Source: CAYZTY01 sp964444665 (GTDB lineage Bacteria; Planctomycetota; Phycisphaerae; Sedimentisphaerales; CAYZTY01). From it: a stretch of DNA of 64,000 nt. Numbering within the stretch: position 1 is the stretch's first letter; every line of letters begins with the position of its first letter. The notes under the pieces were generated by a model. That model worked only from the letters and a program-made list of their open reading frames with translations, did no database searches and was not told where the DNA came from. Location of the stretch: contig CAYUIE010000016.1 of NCBI GenBank assembly GCA_964444665.1, positions 1 to 64,000 on the forward strand, read 5' to 3'. The position numbers and the translations under genes are program-made. Shown here piece after piece: positions 1-7,196 of the stretch.

Positions 1-525
1 GAGAAGGTCAAACTAAAGGGACGGGAACTGGCCACTCGTTTGACAGGCATTTTAATCCCTGCTGATAGAATCAGTTGGAAGCCACCGGTTGATGAACGGG
101 ACAAGGCGCGGCGACTATTGTTGTATCTTGCAGGTCAGAGGGCTCTGCACTATCCATATGACAGAGAGATCGGCTCCTTCATCGTTCAGTCCATCCTTGA
201 TACCAGTGAGCGGCTTACCCGCGACATAGAGGCTCTCTCTACGGACTCTCTTCTGAGAAAAACCCTGCGAGCTATGCAGGCTGCCTGTCGCAAGTTTTTG
301 GATGAGAATCAATCCCCAAGCGCAGGTTATGGGGGGGCGTATCAGGCTCAACTCTACTGCACACTTGGTGAGTTGCGAGCCCTATTGGGAATTCACATCG
401 CTCGGATTGCTTTCACATATGATCTGGAAGTGGATGCGTGTTTGGGAGATATACTACCTCCTGAGCCCGAACAAGAGCCTGACAAAAGCCACAACACGAA
501 CTCGGGAGATTCAGATGGGGCCTAA
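1..525 (+). CDS. DUF6650-like hypothetical protein, 5' truncated by the window edge
   Basis: The reading frame is open from base 1 and runs in frame through a TTG at 40, so the true start lies upstream of the window. The visible part is about 174 residues. The pattern of an N-terminal 'TGI..P...ISW.PP' segment, a central 'LRAMQAACRKFLD' and a C-terminal 'LGELRALLGIHIARIA' followed by an acidic tail resembles the uncharacterised DUF6650 family as I remember it. That family has no assigned function. The last ~20 residues are rich in Glu, Asp, Asn and Ser and are probably disordered. No motif for catalysis or membrane insertion is visible. The assignment is from memory of the family pattern, so it is moderate at best; the coding call is stronger because of the length and conserved-looking helices. 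Confidence 0.6.
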   Translation, partial: EKVKLKGRELATRLTGILIPADRISWKPPVDERDKARRLLLYLAGQRALHYPYDREIGSFIVQSILDTSERLTRDIEALSTDSLLRKTLRAMQAACRKFLDENQSPSAGYGGAYQAQLYCTLGELRALLGIHIARIAFTYDLEVDACLGDILPPEPEQEPDKSHNTNSGDSDGA

Positions 526-912
526 CATATCGCTGCAACGAACCATTAGACTCGCGCTTTTACAATATCCTTGCGGACATCACCGCATGACTCGGGATTA
601 GTGTGGATAAATTTTTGCCACTTTGCAATTCAGAGAAGATTTTGATATTATAGTGAAATTGAAAGGCGGAAAAGTGTTTCAGAAAGTGTCAAAGGGAAAT
701 GTCGGTCAATAAATCAATAAAAAACTTCATCCTGAAGATAAAGCCCTAATAGATCTTCTCAGGACATCTGCATGAAAACGCGAGAAAAGAAGATAAGATT
801 GGAAAAATAAAGATAATAAAATGCTGGGCCTTTTGGTAAAATTCTTTTCATTTAGCAAGTGATTACTACAGAATAATAAAATATTTGAAGAAACGTGAAT
901 TCTTAATAGATT
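526..912. other. AT-rich intergenic stretch
   Basis: I see no convincing gene, RNA or hairpin with a U-tract here. Base composition is clearly more AT-rich than most of the window, like the next kilobase. A reading frame at 302-601 overlaps the end of the previous gene but looks like an out-of-frame shadow. Confidence 0.5.
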
Positions 913-1416
913 ATGGTAATAGATGATACTATCCAGACTCTTATCAGGATTGAACAGTCAATCGACAAGGGGATTCCGCAAACAGCCGTCAGTCCTGACA
1001 CGTTAGTTAATCACTTAAACGATTTACATGGTGAATCCACCGAAGGTTTTGCCTCAGAAGAACTATTCGCATACGATGACGTCGGAAGCCCTTCAATAAC
1101 ACTCACTATTAGTATTGATGTTGAGTTTGATCTCAAAAGAGTCATGGAAAATATGCGAACAAGATTACATGTAACGCAGCACGGCAAAGCGGATGAAATA
1201 GGAAAAACAGGCATAGTTTGGTCTCATGAACATTATGATTTTGTGTATGACGATGATTCAGAACTTCTACGAATATCACATAAATATAGCCATAAACGAG
1301 AAGATACAAAATCTGTATTAAGCATAATAAAGAGAATGATAGGTTATGCCAAAGATTACCTGGAGGAAGTCAAGAAATCTGCAAAGGAAAGTACCAGTAC
1401 CACAGAAACAGAATGA
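913..1416 (+). CDS. hypothetical protein, 167 aa
   Basis: I do not recognise this protein. It is soluble-looking and acidic, with a predicted beta-rich middle (residues ~55-75, 'SITLTISIDVEFDLKRV') and an amphipathic C-terminal helix ending in a Ser/Thr/Glu-rich tail. No transmembrane segment, signal peptide or metal motif is visible. It sits in an AT-rich stretch beside small membrane proteins of unknown role. The ATG at 913 has no strong ribosome binding site; upstream sequence is AT-rich. The frame length, the codon composition and the absence of an equally good frame on the other strand support a real gene. Its possible role cannot be deduced from the neighbours. Confidence 0.6.
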   Translation: MVIDDTIQTLIRIEQSIDKGIPQTAVSPDTLVNHLNDLHGESTEGFASEELFAYDDVGSPSITLTISIDVEFDLKRVMENMRTRLHVTQHGKADEIGKTGIVWSHEHYDFVYDDDSELLRISHKYSHKREDTKSVLSIIKRMIGYAKDYLEEVKKSAKESTSTTETE

Positions 1417-1537
1417 CACACATCTCCTGACTTCCCTTACGATTGTGGTCATAGCAGTTACTATTTGGGTGTTCTATCTTACAGTAAATATGTATACCCG
1501 ATTAACAGAACAGATTAAGGCGATGGATATTAATTAG
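1346..1537 (+). CDS. possible small single-span membrane protein, 63 aa
   Basis: This frame overlaps the last 71 bases of the preceding gene in another frame and then continues alone. Residues ~28-50 ('LLTSLTIVVIAVTIWVFYLTV' region) form a clear hydrophobic helix, with a basic N-terminal side and a short charged C-terminus, as in small inner-membrane proteins. The start is uncertain: the overlap is long and there is no strong ribosome binding site before the ATG at 1346. It could be a chance frame; the hydrophobic run is the only positive evidence. Confidence 0.3.
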   Translation: MPKITWRKSRNLQRKVPVPQKQNDTHLLTSLTIVVIAVTIWVFYLTVNMYTRLTEQIKAMDIN

Positions 1538-1622
1538 GTGTGGCTGGTGGTAGAGTTTTGATTGTGACTTTGATTATAAATTGGATTATAAGCAAGATAG
1601 GGGGATAGAAAGGAGGCTTAAT

Positions 1623-1721
1623 ATGCTTTCAATGAGCACTACGGCTTGGATAACTATTAGTGTGGTTGTTGTGATTTTGGCTGTGTTTATTGTAATGAAA
1701 ATAAAAGATAAATATTTTTAG
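1623..1721 (+). CDS. small single-span membrane protein, 32 aa
   Basis: The ATG at 1623 is preceded by a textbook ribosome binding site, AGGAGG at 1611-1616, six bases upstream. The 32-residue product is almost entirely one hydrophobic helix ('TAWITISVVVVILAVFIVM') with a Lys-rich C-terminus (KIKDKY), so a single-span protein with a cytoplasmic tail is likely. It is too short for most gene callers. A second perfect AGGAGG at 1724-1729 directly after the stop has no good start codon behind it. The role is unknown; the neighbouring 63-residue frame is also a one-span membrane protein. Confidence 0.5.
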   Translation: MLSMSTTAWITISVVVVILAVFIVMKIKDKYF

Positions 1722-1904
1722 AAAGGAGGGGATTTTCACTGAGTTTTTACCTGTAAACAAAAAGAAACTCATTTGGTGAGTTATTCACAATGGAATATTT
1801 CTTTCATATTCATCCACCATTCTTCCTCCTCTCTGAATTCAATCGGCTCTTGGCAGGGCAGGCTGGCGACGGTTAAACGACCCGTAAAGAAACCCCCAAC
1901 ATAA

Positions 1905-1930
1905 ATCCTTCGACTGCGCTCAGGACAGGG
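1905..1930. repeat. short dispersed-repeat-like motif
   Basis: The sequence ATCCTTCGACTGCGCTCAGG and the bases after it have the look of the short, GC-rich, non-coding repeat fragments found scattered in many environmental bacterial genomes. Related-looking fragments occur at about 3602-3640, 20606-20650 and 21712-21745. Only visual similarity supports this. Confidence 0.25.
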
Positions 1931-1966
1931 TTGAGGGCTAAACGACAAGCTGGAGAGACAAGATTT

Positions 1967-2950
1967 TCAGGCAATATTGGGGAATGGATATTCAACTTTT
2001 ATTCTTATGCCGTGTTCACGTTCTACACGGTCAACATTTTCAGGTTTTCTTTTCCACGCTGAAAGACGGTTCATATTACGTACCAGACGAAGGTCTTTTT
2101 TGCTGATGCCGCTTGCAATAATTTCCTGGTCCGACATGTTTTGCTTCATGAAATTCAATATAATATCGATGGTGTCATAACTGACGCCCAGAAAACATTC
2201 ATCCGTAACGCCCTTTACCATGTCCGGCGAGGGAGCCTGGTTTTGTATTTCCCGGGGCAGAAGATATTTTGCAAGCTGTAATACATGGGTTTTATACAAC
2301 CCTTTAATCGGCGAAAAGGGCATATCATCTATCCCATCTTTGACAAACCAGCCGACCATCAACTCAGATTGGTTTGCAGCGCCAAGAACCAGCCAGTTTT
2401 TCTCTTCGGCCTGTTGTTCGAGAAACTTGCGTCGATATACATGCCGAGCATTAAATGCAGCTTCAATGGAGCCAACGCCCCACTTGTAGAAAAGTCTCTT
2501 AATTCTATATCCGTTGCAATAGTCTCTGCGAAGGGTGGATATAAAGGGAGGTTCCCAGTGAAACAAACGGTGCAGATTGGTATTAAGACACCGATTTATA
2601 AAACCAGACAATGTGATTATTTTCATAATCAGCGGCGAGTAAATCTTCATTTTTCGCATCGTCGGGGTGATATTATGGTGTTTCAACTTAATCCCCAACC
2701 AATTAGCTATGAACTGTGCTTTGCGCCGCGATTCTTTCGCGCTATCTCGGTCATAGAGATGATACGCGTCAACTCGTTCCGGGCCGAGTGAACGTACGGC
2801 CAGAGCCGCAAGAACAGCCGAATCTATACCCCCGCTAAGCCCTATGATTACTCCTTTGGCTGAATTAGCATTGAGAAGTTTTTGTATATCTCCTTCAATG
2901 CTGTTTGCCACATGTTTTGCGTCAATTTCTGAAATCGAATTAAACGGCAT
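1967..2950 (-). CDS. nadE: NAD+ synthase-like protein
   Basis: The protein (327 aa) belongs to the NH3-dependent NAD+ synthetase family, which amidates nicotinic acid adenine dinucleotide using ATP. The PP-loop SGGIDSAV is at residues 39-46, followed by the expected helix. Further family signatures are 'GAANQSE' (~190-196), 'KDGIDDMPFSPIKGLYKT' (~204-221, deamido-NAD and pyrophosphate contacts), and 'LGVSYDTIDIIL' later. There is no glutaminase domain, so ammonia would be the nitrogen donor. Between about residues 95 and 160 lies a basic, aromatic-rich insert that I do not recognise; normal NadE enzymes are nearer 250-275 residues. The gene stands alone on the minus strand. NadB, another step of NAD synthesis, is encoded at 45461-47077. 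Confidence 0.8.
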   Translation of the reverse strand: MPFNSISEIDAKHVANSIEGDIQKLLNANSAKGVIIGLSGGIDSAVLAALAVRSLGPERVDAYHLYDRDSAKESRRKAQFIANWLGIKLKHHNITPTMRKMKIYSPLIMKIITLSGFINRCLNTNLHRLFHWEPPFISTLRRDYCNGYRIKRLFYKWGVGSIEAAFNARHVYRRKFLEQQAEEKNWLVLGAANQSELMVGWFVKDGIDDMPFSPIKGLYKTHVLQLAKYLLPREIQNQAPSPDMVKGVTDECFLGVSYDTIDIILNFMKQNMSDQEIIASGISKKDLRLVRNMNRLSAWKRKPENVDRVEREHGIRIKVEYPFPNIA

Positions 2951-3093
2951 TATATTTCCTTGTTCTCAAAAAATTCCCGAAGTAATTACTTTGGCCTGAC
3001 CGATTAGAACATCGACCTGCCTTAATTTTGCCGCGGTCTGAGAACCACAAAACACATCCTCTATATACCATCAACTATTAAAACCCTCAATAC

Positions 3094-3216
3094 ATGATAT
3101 TATACTCCCCAAATCCGACATCGAAAGACAAAAATGCGCTTCTGCCGGAGGCGGCGAAGGCCTATGACAAAGCGGCCGGAAAGTATCAAGGCCGATTCGC
3201 GGAACCGAATTTTTAA
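3094..3216 (+). CDS. possible 40-aa protein or gene remnant
   Basis: An ATG frame of 40 codons has coding-like composition (Lys, Glu and Ala rich: 'LLPEAAKAYDKAAGKYQGRF'), much more GC-rich than the flanking DNA. It could be a small protein or the surviving tail of a degraded gene. There is no clear ribosome binding site before the ATG. Confidence 0.25.
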   Translation: MILYSPNPTSKDKNALLPEAAKAYDKAAGKYQGRFAEPNF

Positions 3217-3220
3217 TTGA

Positions 3221-3520
3221 TTATCGATTATTGATTATTTGGGATTGCTTAGGCGTTTTGTTACCGGCCGAAGCATGTTTTATGACAGATATGAGAATAT
3301 AAAAGACGGGCATAGCCGAACCTGTTAAAATAAATCCTATGGACAGGAGAAAAAGAATGTAATAGCCGGTGCTGAAGGTTGAGACTGTATCGATTATAGT
3401 TGGCAATATGCTGTCCCTGTTGAGCATCTCAGGATATTGGATGATTAGTATAAGCCCCCATACGCATCCAAGGATTATAAATGAAAATCCGGCAATAATT
3501 AATTTAATAAGCAGCCTCAT
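3221..3520 (-). CDS. hypothetical two-span membrane protein, 99 aa
   Basis: The protein has two clear hydrophobic segments, residues ~4-27 and ~52-82, separated by a polar loop that contains 'YPEMLNRDSILP'. The C-terminus is short, polar and basic. No family is recognised. The N-terminal segment with LGC at residues 17-19 could pass for a lipobox, but the surrounding helix continues and looks like a membrane anchor. It ends four bases from the possible remnant on the other strand. Confidence 0.5.
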   Translation of the reverse strand: MRLLIKLIIAGFSFIILGCVWGLILIIQYPEMLNRDSILPTIIDTVSTFSTGYYILFLLSIGFILTGSAMPVFYILISVIKHASAGNKTPKQSQIINNR

Positions 3521-3601
3521 TATTCATCAAGTTTATCTTGAATAGCGTCTCTTTTTCACTTCATAATCTGATTGTTATGTAGATTCTTCACTCCACTTCA
3601 G

Positions 3602-3660
3602 CCTTCGTAGATACTACGGCGGACAAGTCGCTCGCAATGACCCCACGCTTACGCTTGGGG
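3602..3660. repeat. repeat-like intergenic fragment
   Basis: The segment containing CTACGGCGGACAAGTCGCTCGCAATGACC resembles the dispersed intergenic fragments seen elsewhere in this window (for example CTACGCCGGACAGG at about 20633 and CTTGCAATGAC at about 21736). It is followed by a short inverted pair, CCCACGCTTACGCTTGGGG. No coding potential is evident. Confidence 0.25.
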
Positions 3661-3715
3661 CTCTGTAGTAAAAAACTAATACCGTACATCCACCGATTCA
3701 ATATAATACAATAAT

Positions 3716-4081
3716 ATGAAAGACAGTGGGAAATTCGTCATACAAAAACATACAAGGGGCGAAGAGGTTCACTGGGACCTGATGCTGGAAGCCGGTGAGA
3801 CGCTCGAGACGTACAGGCTTAGTCTGCCGCCGGGGAAATTAACGCAAGAGAAATGTTCTGCTGTGAAAATCTTCGAGCATCCGCTAAGATTCTTAACGTA
3901 CGAGGGGCCGGTGAACAAAGGCGAAGGCAATGTGGAAATAGCCGAGAGCGGAACATACAATCTACTTCAACAAAAGCCAGACTATATCGAGATGGAACTG
4001 GCCGGGGAAATCCTGCAAGGACGATTTGTGCTTAGCTGCTCTGGTGAGGATGAATGGGTGTTTGGACCGAACCGCCTTTGA
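3716..4081 (+). CDS. stand-alone LigD-type 3'-phosphoesterase domain protein
   Basis: The 121-residue protein matches the DNA polymerase LigD N-terminal (phosphoesterase, PE) family, which trims 3'-phosphate and ribonucleotide ends during non-homologous end joining. The signature is 'FVIQKHTRGEEVHWDLMLE' at residues 7-25, giving His12, His19 and Asp21 at the metal-site positions, and 'EHPLRFLTYEG' with His55. The Arg that normally follows two residues after the Asp is replaced by Met23, so the active site is not fully canonical. No Ku or ligase gene is nearby; single-domain PE proteins of this kind are common outside LigD operons. The ATG at 3716 is preceded only by AT-rich DNA. Function as an end-processing enzyme is inferred from the family. 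Confidence 0.75.
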   Translation: MKDSGKFVIQKHTRGEEVHWDLMLEAGETLETYRLSLPPGKLTQEKCSAVKIFEHPLRFLTYEGPVNKGEGNVEIAESGTYNLLQQKPDYIEMELAGEILQGRFVLSCSGEDEWVFGPNRL

Positions 4082-4150
4082 ACTGAATTTCGAAGCACTA
4101 AATCCTAAATCCGAAACAATATCAAAGGTTTAAAATCCAAATTCTCAAAA

Positions 4151-4176
4151 CAAAAAACCCCCGAAAATCGGGGGGC
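4151..4176 (-). terminator. intrinsic terminator after xylB
   Basis: A perfect seven-pair stem, CCCCCGA (4158-4164) with TCGGGGG (4168-4174), encloses an AAA loop. Read on the minus strand it is followed by a run of six T (complement of 4152-4157), the classic rho-independent form. It lies about 20 bases past the xylB stop codon. It may also slow transcription from the plus-strand gene that ends at 4081, though the plus-side T-run is weaker. Confidence 0.85.
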
Positions 4177-4194
4177 TAAATATTTTTGAGGCCC

Positions 4195-5724
4195 TTAATG
4201 TTTGACCAGCTTTGCCATATCGGCGAAATCGTCCTTGAGGTGATGGTAAAGATTCGGATACAAGGCATAGTACTTTTTATACAATGCGACCATTTTTGGA
4301 TTCGGCTTAACAGTAGTAACAACCTTAATGGCATTACTGCAGGCCTGGGCAACGGTGCTATAATGGCCAGTGCCGACCATTGCCAGAATCGCAACGCCGT
4401 AAGCCGCTCCCGCGGAGGCGTTAATCGTATAAACCTGCGTTCTGTAGATGTCGGCCTGTAGCTGCCGCCACCACTTGCTCGCACCGCCGCCGCCGGTCGC
4501 ACAGATGCGGCTGATTTTGACGTTTATTTGCCGCATAATCTTTATCTGGTCGGCCATTGCGTATGTTACACCTTCCAGCAGCGCCCGAATCATCATTGCT
4601 CTATCGGTTCGGGCGGTAAGTCCAACCCAGGCACCACGTGCAAACGGGTCCTGGTAAGGGCTTCTCTCGCCGGTCAGATACGGCAGGAAGTACAGGCCCT
4701 CACAGCCGGGCGGCGCCTTTGCCGCCTGATTTTCCAGCAATTGATAGGGATTAACACCGAGCTGCCTGGCTGATTCCACCTCCGGTTGAGCCAACTCGTT
4801 GCGGAACCATTGAAACGAGCCGCCGGCCGAGAGGACACACCCAAACAGGCAGTATTCATCGGGCACGCAGGAACAGAATGTGTGTATTCGCCCGGACGGG
4901 TCAAGCCGAAAATCTTTACTGTGAGCATATACAATACCACTTGTTCCTATCGAGGCGCTAACGAGGCCGTTTTTCACAATCCCCGTGCCGACGGCCGCCG
5001 CTGCATTATCGCCGCCGCCACCCACTACGGGTGTGCCCGGCTGAAGGCCAAGCTCGCCGGCCGCTTTTTTAGTTAGCGTGCCGCTGACTTCAACCGACTC
5101 GTAAACCTTAGCCAAAAGGTCATAATCAATTTTCAGCTTGCTCAAGAGTCCTTTGTGCCAGCTCCGTTTCTTCACATCCAGCAGAAGCATTCCCGCCGCG
5201 TCCGAAACTTCCGTGGCATATTCGCCCGTCATCAGAAAACGGACATAATCCTTGGGCAGCAGTATTTTTTTTGTTCTCTCGTAGTTTTTCGGCTCGTTTT
5301 TGCGCACCCACAAAATTTTGGGAGCAGTAAAGCCGGTAAGAGCGGGATTGGCGACCATAGAGATGAGCTTGCTTCGTCCGCCGGCCGCTGATTCTATCTG
5401 GGCGCACTCTTTTGCCGTGCGCTGGTCGTTCCAGAGAATCGCCCTTCTTATGACCTTATTATTTTTATCGATAAAGACCGAGCCATGCATCTGGCCTGAA
5501 AGGCCCAGGCCCAGGACCTTATTTTTACTTATCTTCGCCTTTCGCAAAACAGCTTTTACACCCTTGGTCGTAGCCGTCCACCAGTCTGCCGGGTTCTGCT
5601 CACTCCAGCCCGGGCGGGGGGAATAACAGGGATACTCAAAAGTCGCCTCAGCAAGAATTTTGCCCTTGACGTTACACAGTATCGTCTTGGTTCCCGATGT
5701 CCCCACGTCAATTCCTATGAACAT
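4195..5724 (-). CDS. xylB: xylulokinase
   Basis: This FGGY-family sugar kinase (509 aa, normal length) phosphorylates D-xylulose with ATP to feed the pentose phosphate pathway. The N-terminal phosphate loop 'DVGTSGTKT' is at residues 6-14. The xylulokinase-specific 'SGQMHG' (76-81) and 'WNDQRT' (98-103) are present, and the catalytic base is Asp239 in 'GGGGDNAAAAVGTG'. The C-terminal lobe carries 'GEERSPY'-type and 'ATGGGA' motifs. The start ATG follows a good ribosome binding site (GAAAGGAAAAGGA). The gene has its own promoter (5802-5829) and terminator. No xylose isomerase or transporter is adjacent. Immediately upstream lies a chimeric gene that repeats this promoter and the first ~69 codons. 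Confidence 0.93.
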   Translation of the reverse strand: MFIGIDVGTSGTKTILCNVKGKILAEATFEYPCYSPRPGWSEQNPADWWTATTKGVKAVLRKAKISKNKVLGLGLSGQMHGSVFIDKNNKVIRRAILWNDQRTAKECAQIESAAGGRSKLISMVANPALTGFTAPKILWVRKNEPKNYERTKKILLPKDYVRFLMTGEYATEVSDAAGMLLLDVKKRSWHKGLLSKLKIDYDLLAKVYESVEVSGTLTKKAAGELGLQPGTPVVGGGGDNAAAAVGTGIVKNGLVSASIGTSGIVYAHSKDFRLDPSGRIHTFCSCVPDEYCLFGCVLSAGGSFQWFRNELAQPEVESARQLGVNPYQLLENQAAKAPPGCEGLYFLPYLTGERSPYQDPFARGAWVGLTARTDRAMMIRALLEGVTYAMADQIKIMRQINVKISRICATGGGGASKWWRQLQADIYRTQVYTINASAGAAYGVAILAMVGTGHYSTVAQACSNAIKVVTTVKPNPKMVALYKKYYALYPNLYHHLKDDFADMAKLVKH

Positions 5725-5801
5725 TTCCTTTTCCTTTCAAAAAGTCATTAGCTTATAAAACTTTGATAGACCCGGCCAGCCGATTACCGGTCGGTGTTTT
5801 A

Positions 5802-5829
5802 TTTATACCAAAAAACACTTCTTATGCAA
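5802..5829 (-). promoter_or_regulatory. xylB promoter
   Basis: On the minus strand TTGCAT (5824-5829) is followed after 16 bases by TATAAA (5802-5807). It lies about 80 bases before the xylB ATG. The same arrangement with the same spacer length, including a T-rich spacer, recurs at 6836-6863 before the chimeric gene, which supports it being functional. Confidence 0.6.
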
Positions 5830-5907
5830 CAAGATTTACTATCCCGAGCGACAAAACTGAGTCTAATCGGATTTTTCAGCAGAAAGCTCTTTTTGTTCGC
5901 CCATTTC

Positions 5908-6768
5908 TCATTCCAGCCATTCTCTAAGTTCCCGCCGCAACTCTTCTCCAACCGCGTCTATTCCTCCCGATATGTCAATATATGTGATCCCGGAAATATC
6001 TGAGGGCAGCTCGATATTTCCTTTATGGAGAAGTATCACCCGTCCCGACATTCTTTGCAGCTTACCAAGGAAAAAACCAAGCTCTAAGATTACATTTTGA
6101 CGGGCTCGGAGATTAGCTTTATCCGCGTCTTCAGCTTTGCTACTAATATCGTCTGGTGTGAGAAGAACAAACACCACATCCACATTTCGGGAAATTTCCT
6201 CAAACTTCTCTATTATAGTCCGACCCCGGGAAGGCTGTTCATGTAAAATAATCGGTTCCCCGAGTTTCAACATGTTCTGCAGAAAGTTCTTGAGTGAGAG
6301 TTTCAATGTTTCATCATGTCCGTGTACGATGAAAATAAGCGGATGCTTCTTCTGCCTTCCCAATGTTGTTGAGTCCTTAAGCACAGAGATGGCATCATCT
6401 GGAGAAACAGACTTGTGCAGATAAGCATCTAAGTAAGCGGACAGAGCCCTGACGCTTTCCAGTGGCATATAGACAGAAAGTTCAACTAACATCGTCTCTG
6501 GGCACATGGTTTTCATCTCTTCAACCAAGTTGAAGCCCTTAACCTTCAAAGCCTCAGCTCTGTGGTTTTTCTTCACGCTTGCTTTTCTCAAGACGGCCTT
6601 TATGCTCTTGACCGTAGCTGTCCACCAGTCGGCCGGATTCTGCTCATTCCAACCGGGATGAGGTGAATAACAGGGATACTCGAAGGTGGCTTCTGCAATA
6701 ATTTTGCCCTTGACGTTGCACAGCACCGTTTTGGTTCCGGATGTCCCCACGTCAATTCCGATGAACAT
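5908..6768 (-). CDS. chimeric protein: XylB N-terminal fragment fused to a TIR-like nucleotide-binding domain
   Basis: Residues 1-69 are nearly identical to the start of the adjacent XylB, including the phosphate loop 'DVGTSGTKT' and 'NPADWWTAT'. From about residue 70 similarity stops. Residues ~143-285 match the TIR-like predicted nucleotide-binding family (CAP12/PCTIR type): 'IFIVHGHDE' (146-153), 'EQPSRGRTIIEKFE' (177-190), 'VLLTPDD' (201-207), 'ARQNVILELGFFLGKL' (222-237) with the presumed catalytic Glu229, and 'IELPSDISGITYI' (252-264). Such domains act as NADases or nucleotide sensors in anti-phage systems. A linker region (70-142) of unknown type joins the parts. The xylB piece cannot form a kinase fold. 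The promoter and ribosome binding site are also copied from xylB. Internal starts, such as the ATG at codon 85, could give a TIR-like protein without the XylB part. No CBASS cyclase or effector partner is adjacent. Confidence 0.75.
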   Translation of the reverse strand: MFIGIDVGTSGTKTVLCNVKGKIIAEATFEYPCYSPHPGWNEQNPADWWTATVKSIKAVLRKASVKKNHRAEALKVKGFNLVEEMKTMCPETMLVELSVYMPLESVRALSAYLDAYLHKSVSPDDAISVLKDSTTLGRQKKHPLIFIVHGHDETLKLSLKNFLQNMLKLGEPIILHEQPSRGRTIIEKFEEISRNVDVVFVLLTPDDISSKAEDADKANLRARQNVILELGFFLGKLQRMSGRVILLHKGNIELPSDISGITYIDISGGIDAVGEELRRELREWLE

Positions 6769-6835
6769 TTCATTTTCCTTTCAAAAAATCCTTCGCTCCT
6801 AAAATCTGTCATTTATTAAGGAAATTAACCCAATA

Positions 6836-6863
6836 TTTATACAAAAAAATGCTGTTTTTGCAA
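6836..6863 (-). promoter_or_regulatory. promoter of the XylB-TIR chimeric gene
   Basis: On the minus strand TTGCAA (6858-6863), a 16-base T-rich spacer and TATAAA (6836-6841) match the xylB promoter in sequence and spacing. It stands about 68 bases before the chimeric ATG. The shared sequence shows that the duplication included the control region. Confidence 0.6.
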
Positions 6864-7196
6864 GAAGATTCTTATACATGCCCATGTCTTCGTGAATTAT
6901 TCCGCCTACGACAAGGCTTCCCCTTTTGCTAAAGACACGACAGACAAAACAGCAGACAAGACGCAAGGAAAATAAGCGCGGGATACCGCATTACTGATGG
7001 AGGCAGCTAACACACCAAATGCTGAGTCGTTTCTACCAAAGGCCGCGATGAGGAAACAAACAGTATGACGCAATCCCACAAGGGATGCAGTAAAACAGTT
7101 TTCCGAACCACAGTCCGAACCACAGTAGAAACAACGCATTTGATGCGGGGCAAGCCACAGGCAGGACCTCTATAAACGAAAAGTGGTTGTTTTGTT
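6864..7196. other. intergenic stretch without a convincing gene
   Basis: A minus-strand frame at 6906-7139 (77 codons) has no ribosome binding site and an odd Cys/Ala/Ser-rich composition, so I leave it out. A 12-base tandem copy of CCGAACCACAGT is found near 7102-7126. Nothing else stands out. Confidence 0.4.

Noticed and set aside
302..601. Plus-strand 99-codon frame
   Set aside because: Overlaps the DUF6650-like gene out of frame and has atypical composition.
1722..1800. Second AGGAGG (1724-1729) as sign of another gene
   Set aside because: Only non-standard starts and a frame of about 15 codons follow.
5908..6768. CBASS operon around the TIR-like gene
   Set aside because: No cyclic-nucleotide synthase or other defence gene is adjacent; neighbours are xylB and a CDF transporter.
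7102..7126. CRISPR-like tandem repeat
   Set aside because: Only two 12-base copies with no spacer structure.
6906..7139. Minus-strand 77-codon frame
   Set aside because: No ribosome binding site, unusual Cys/Ser-rich composition, and it covers a small tandem repeat; probably chance.
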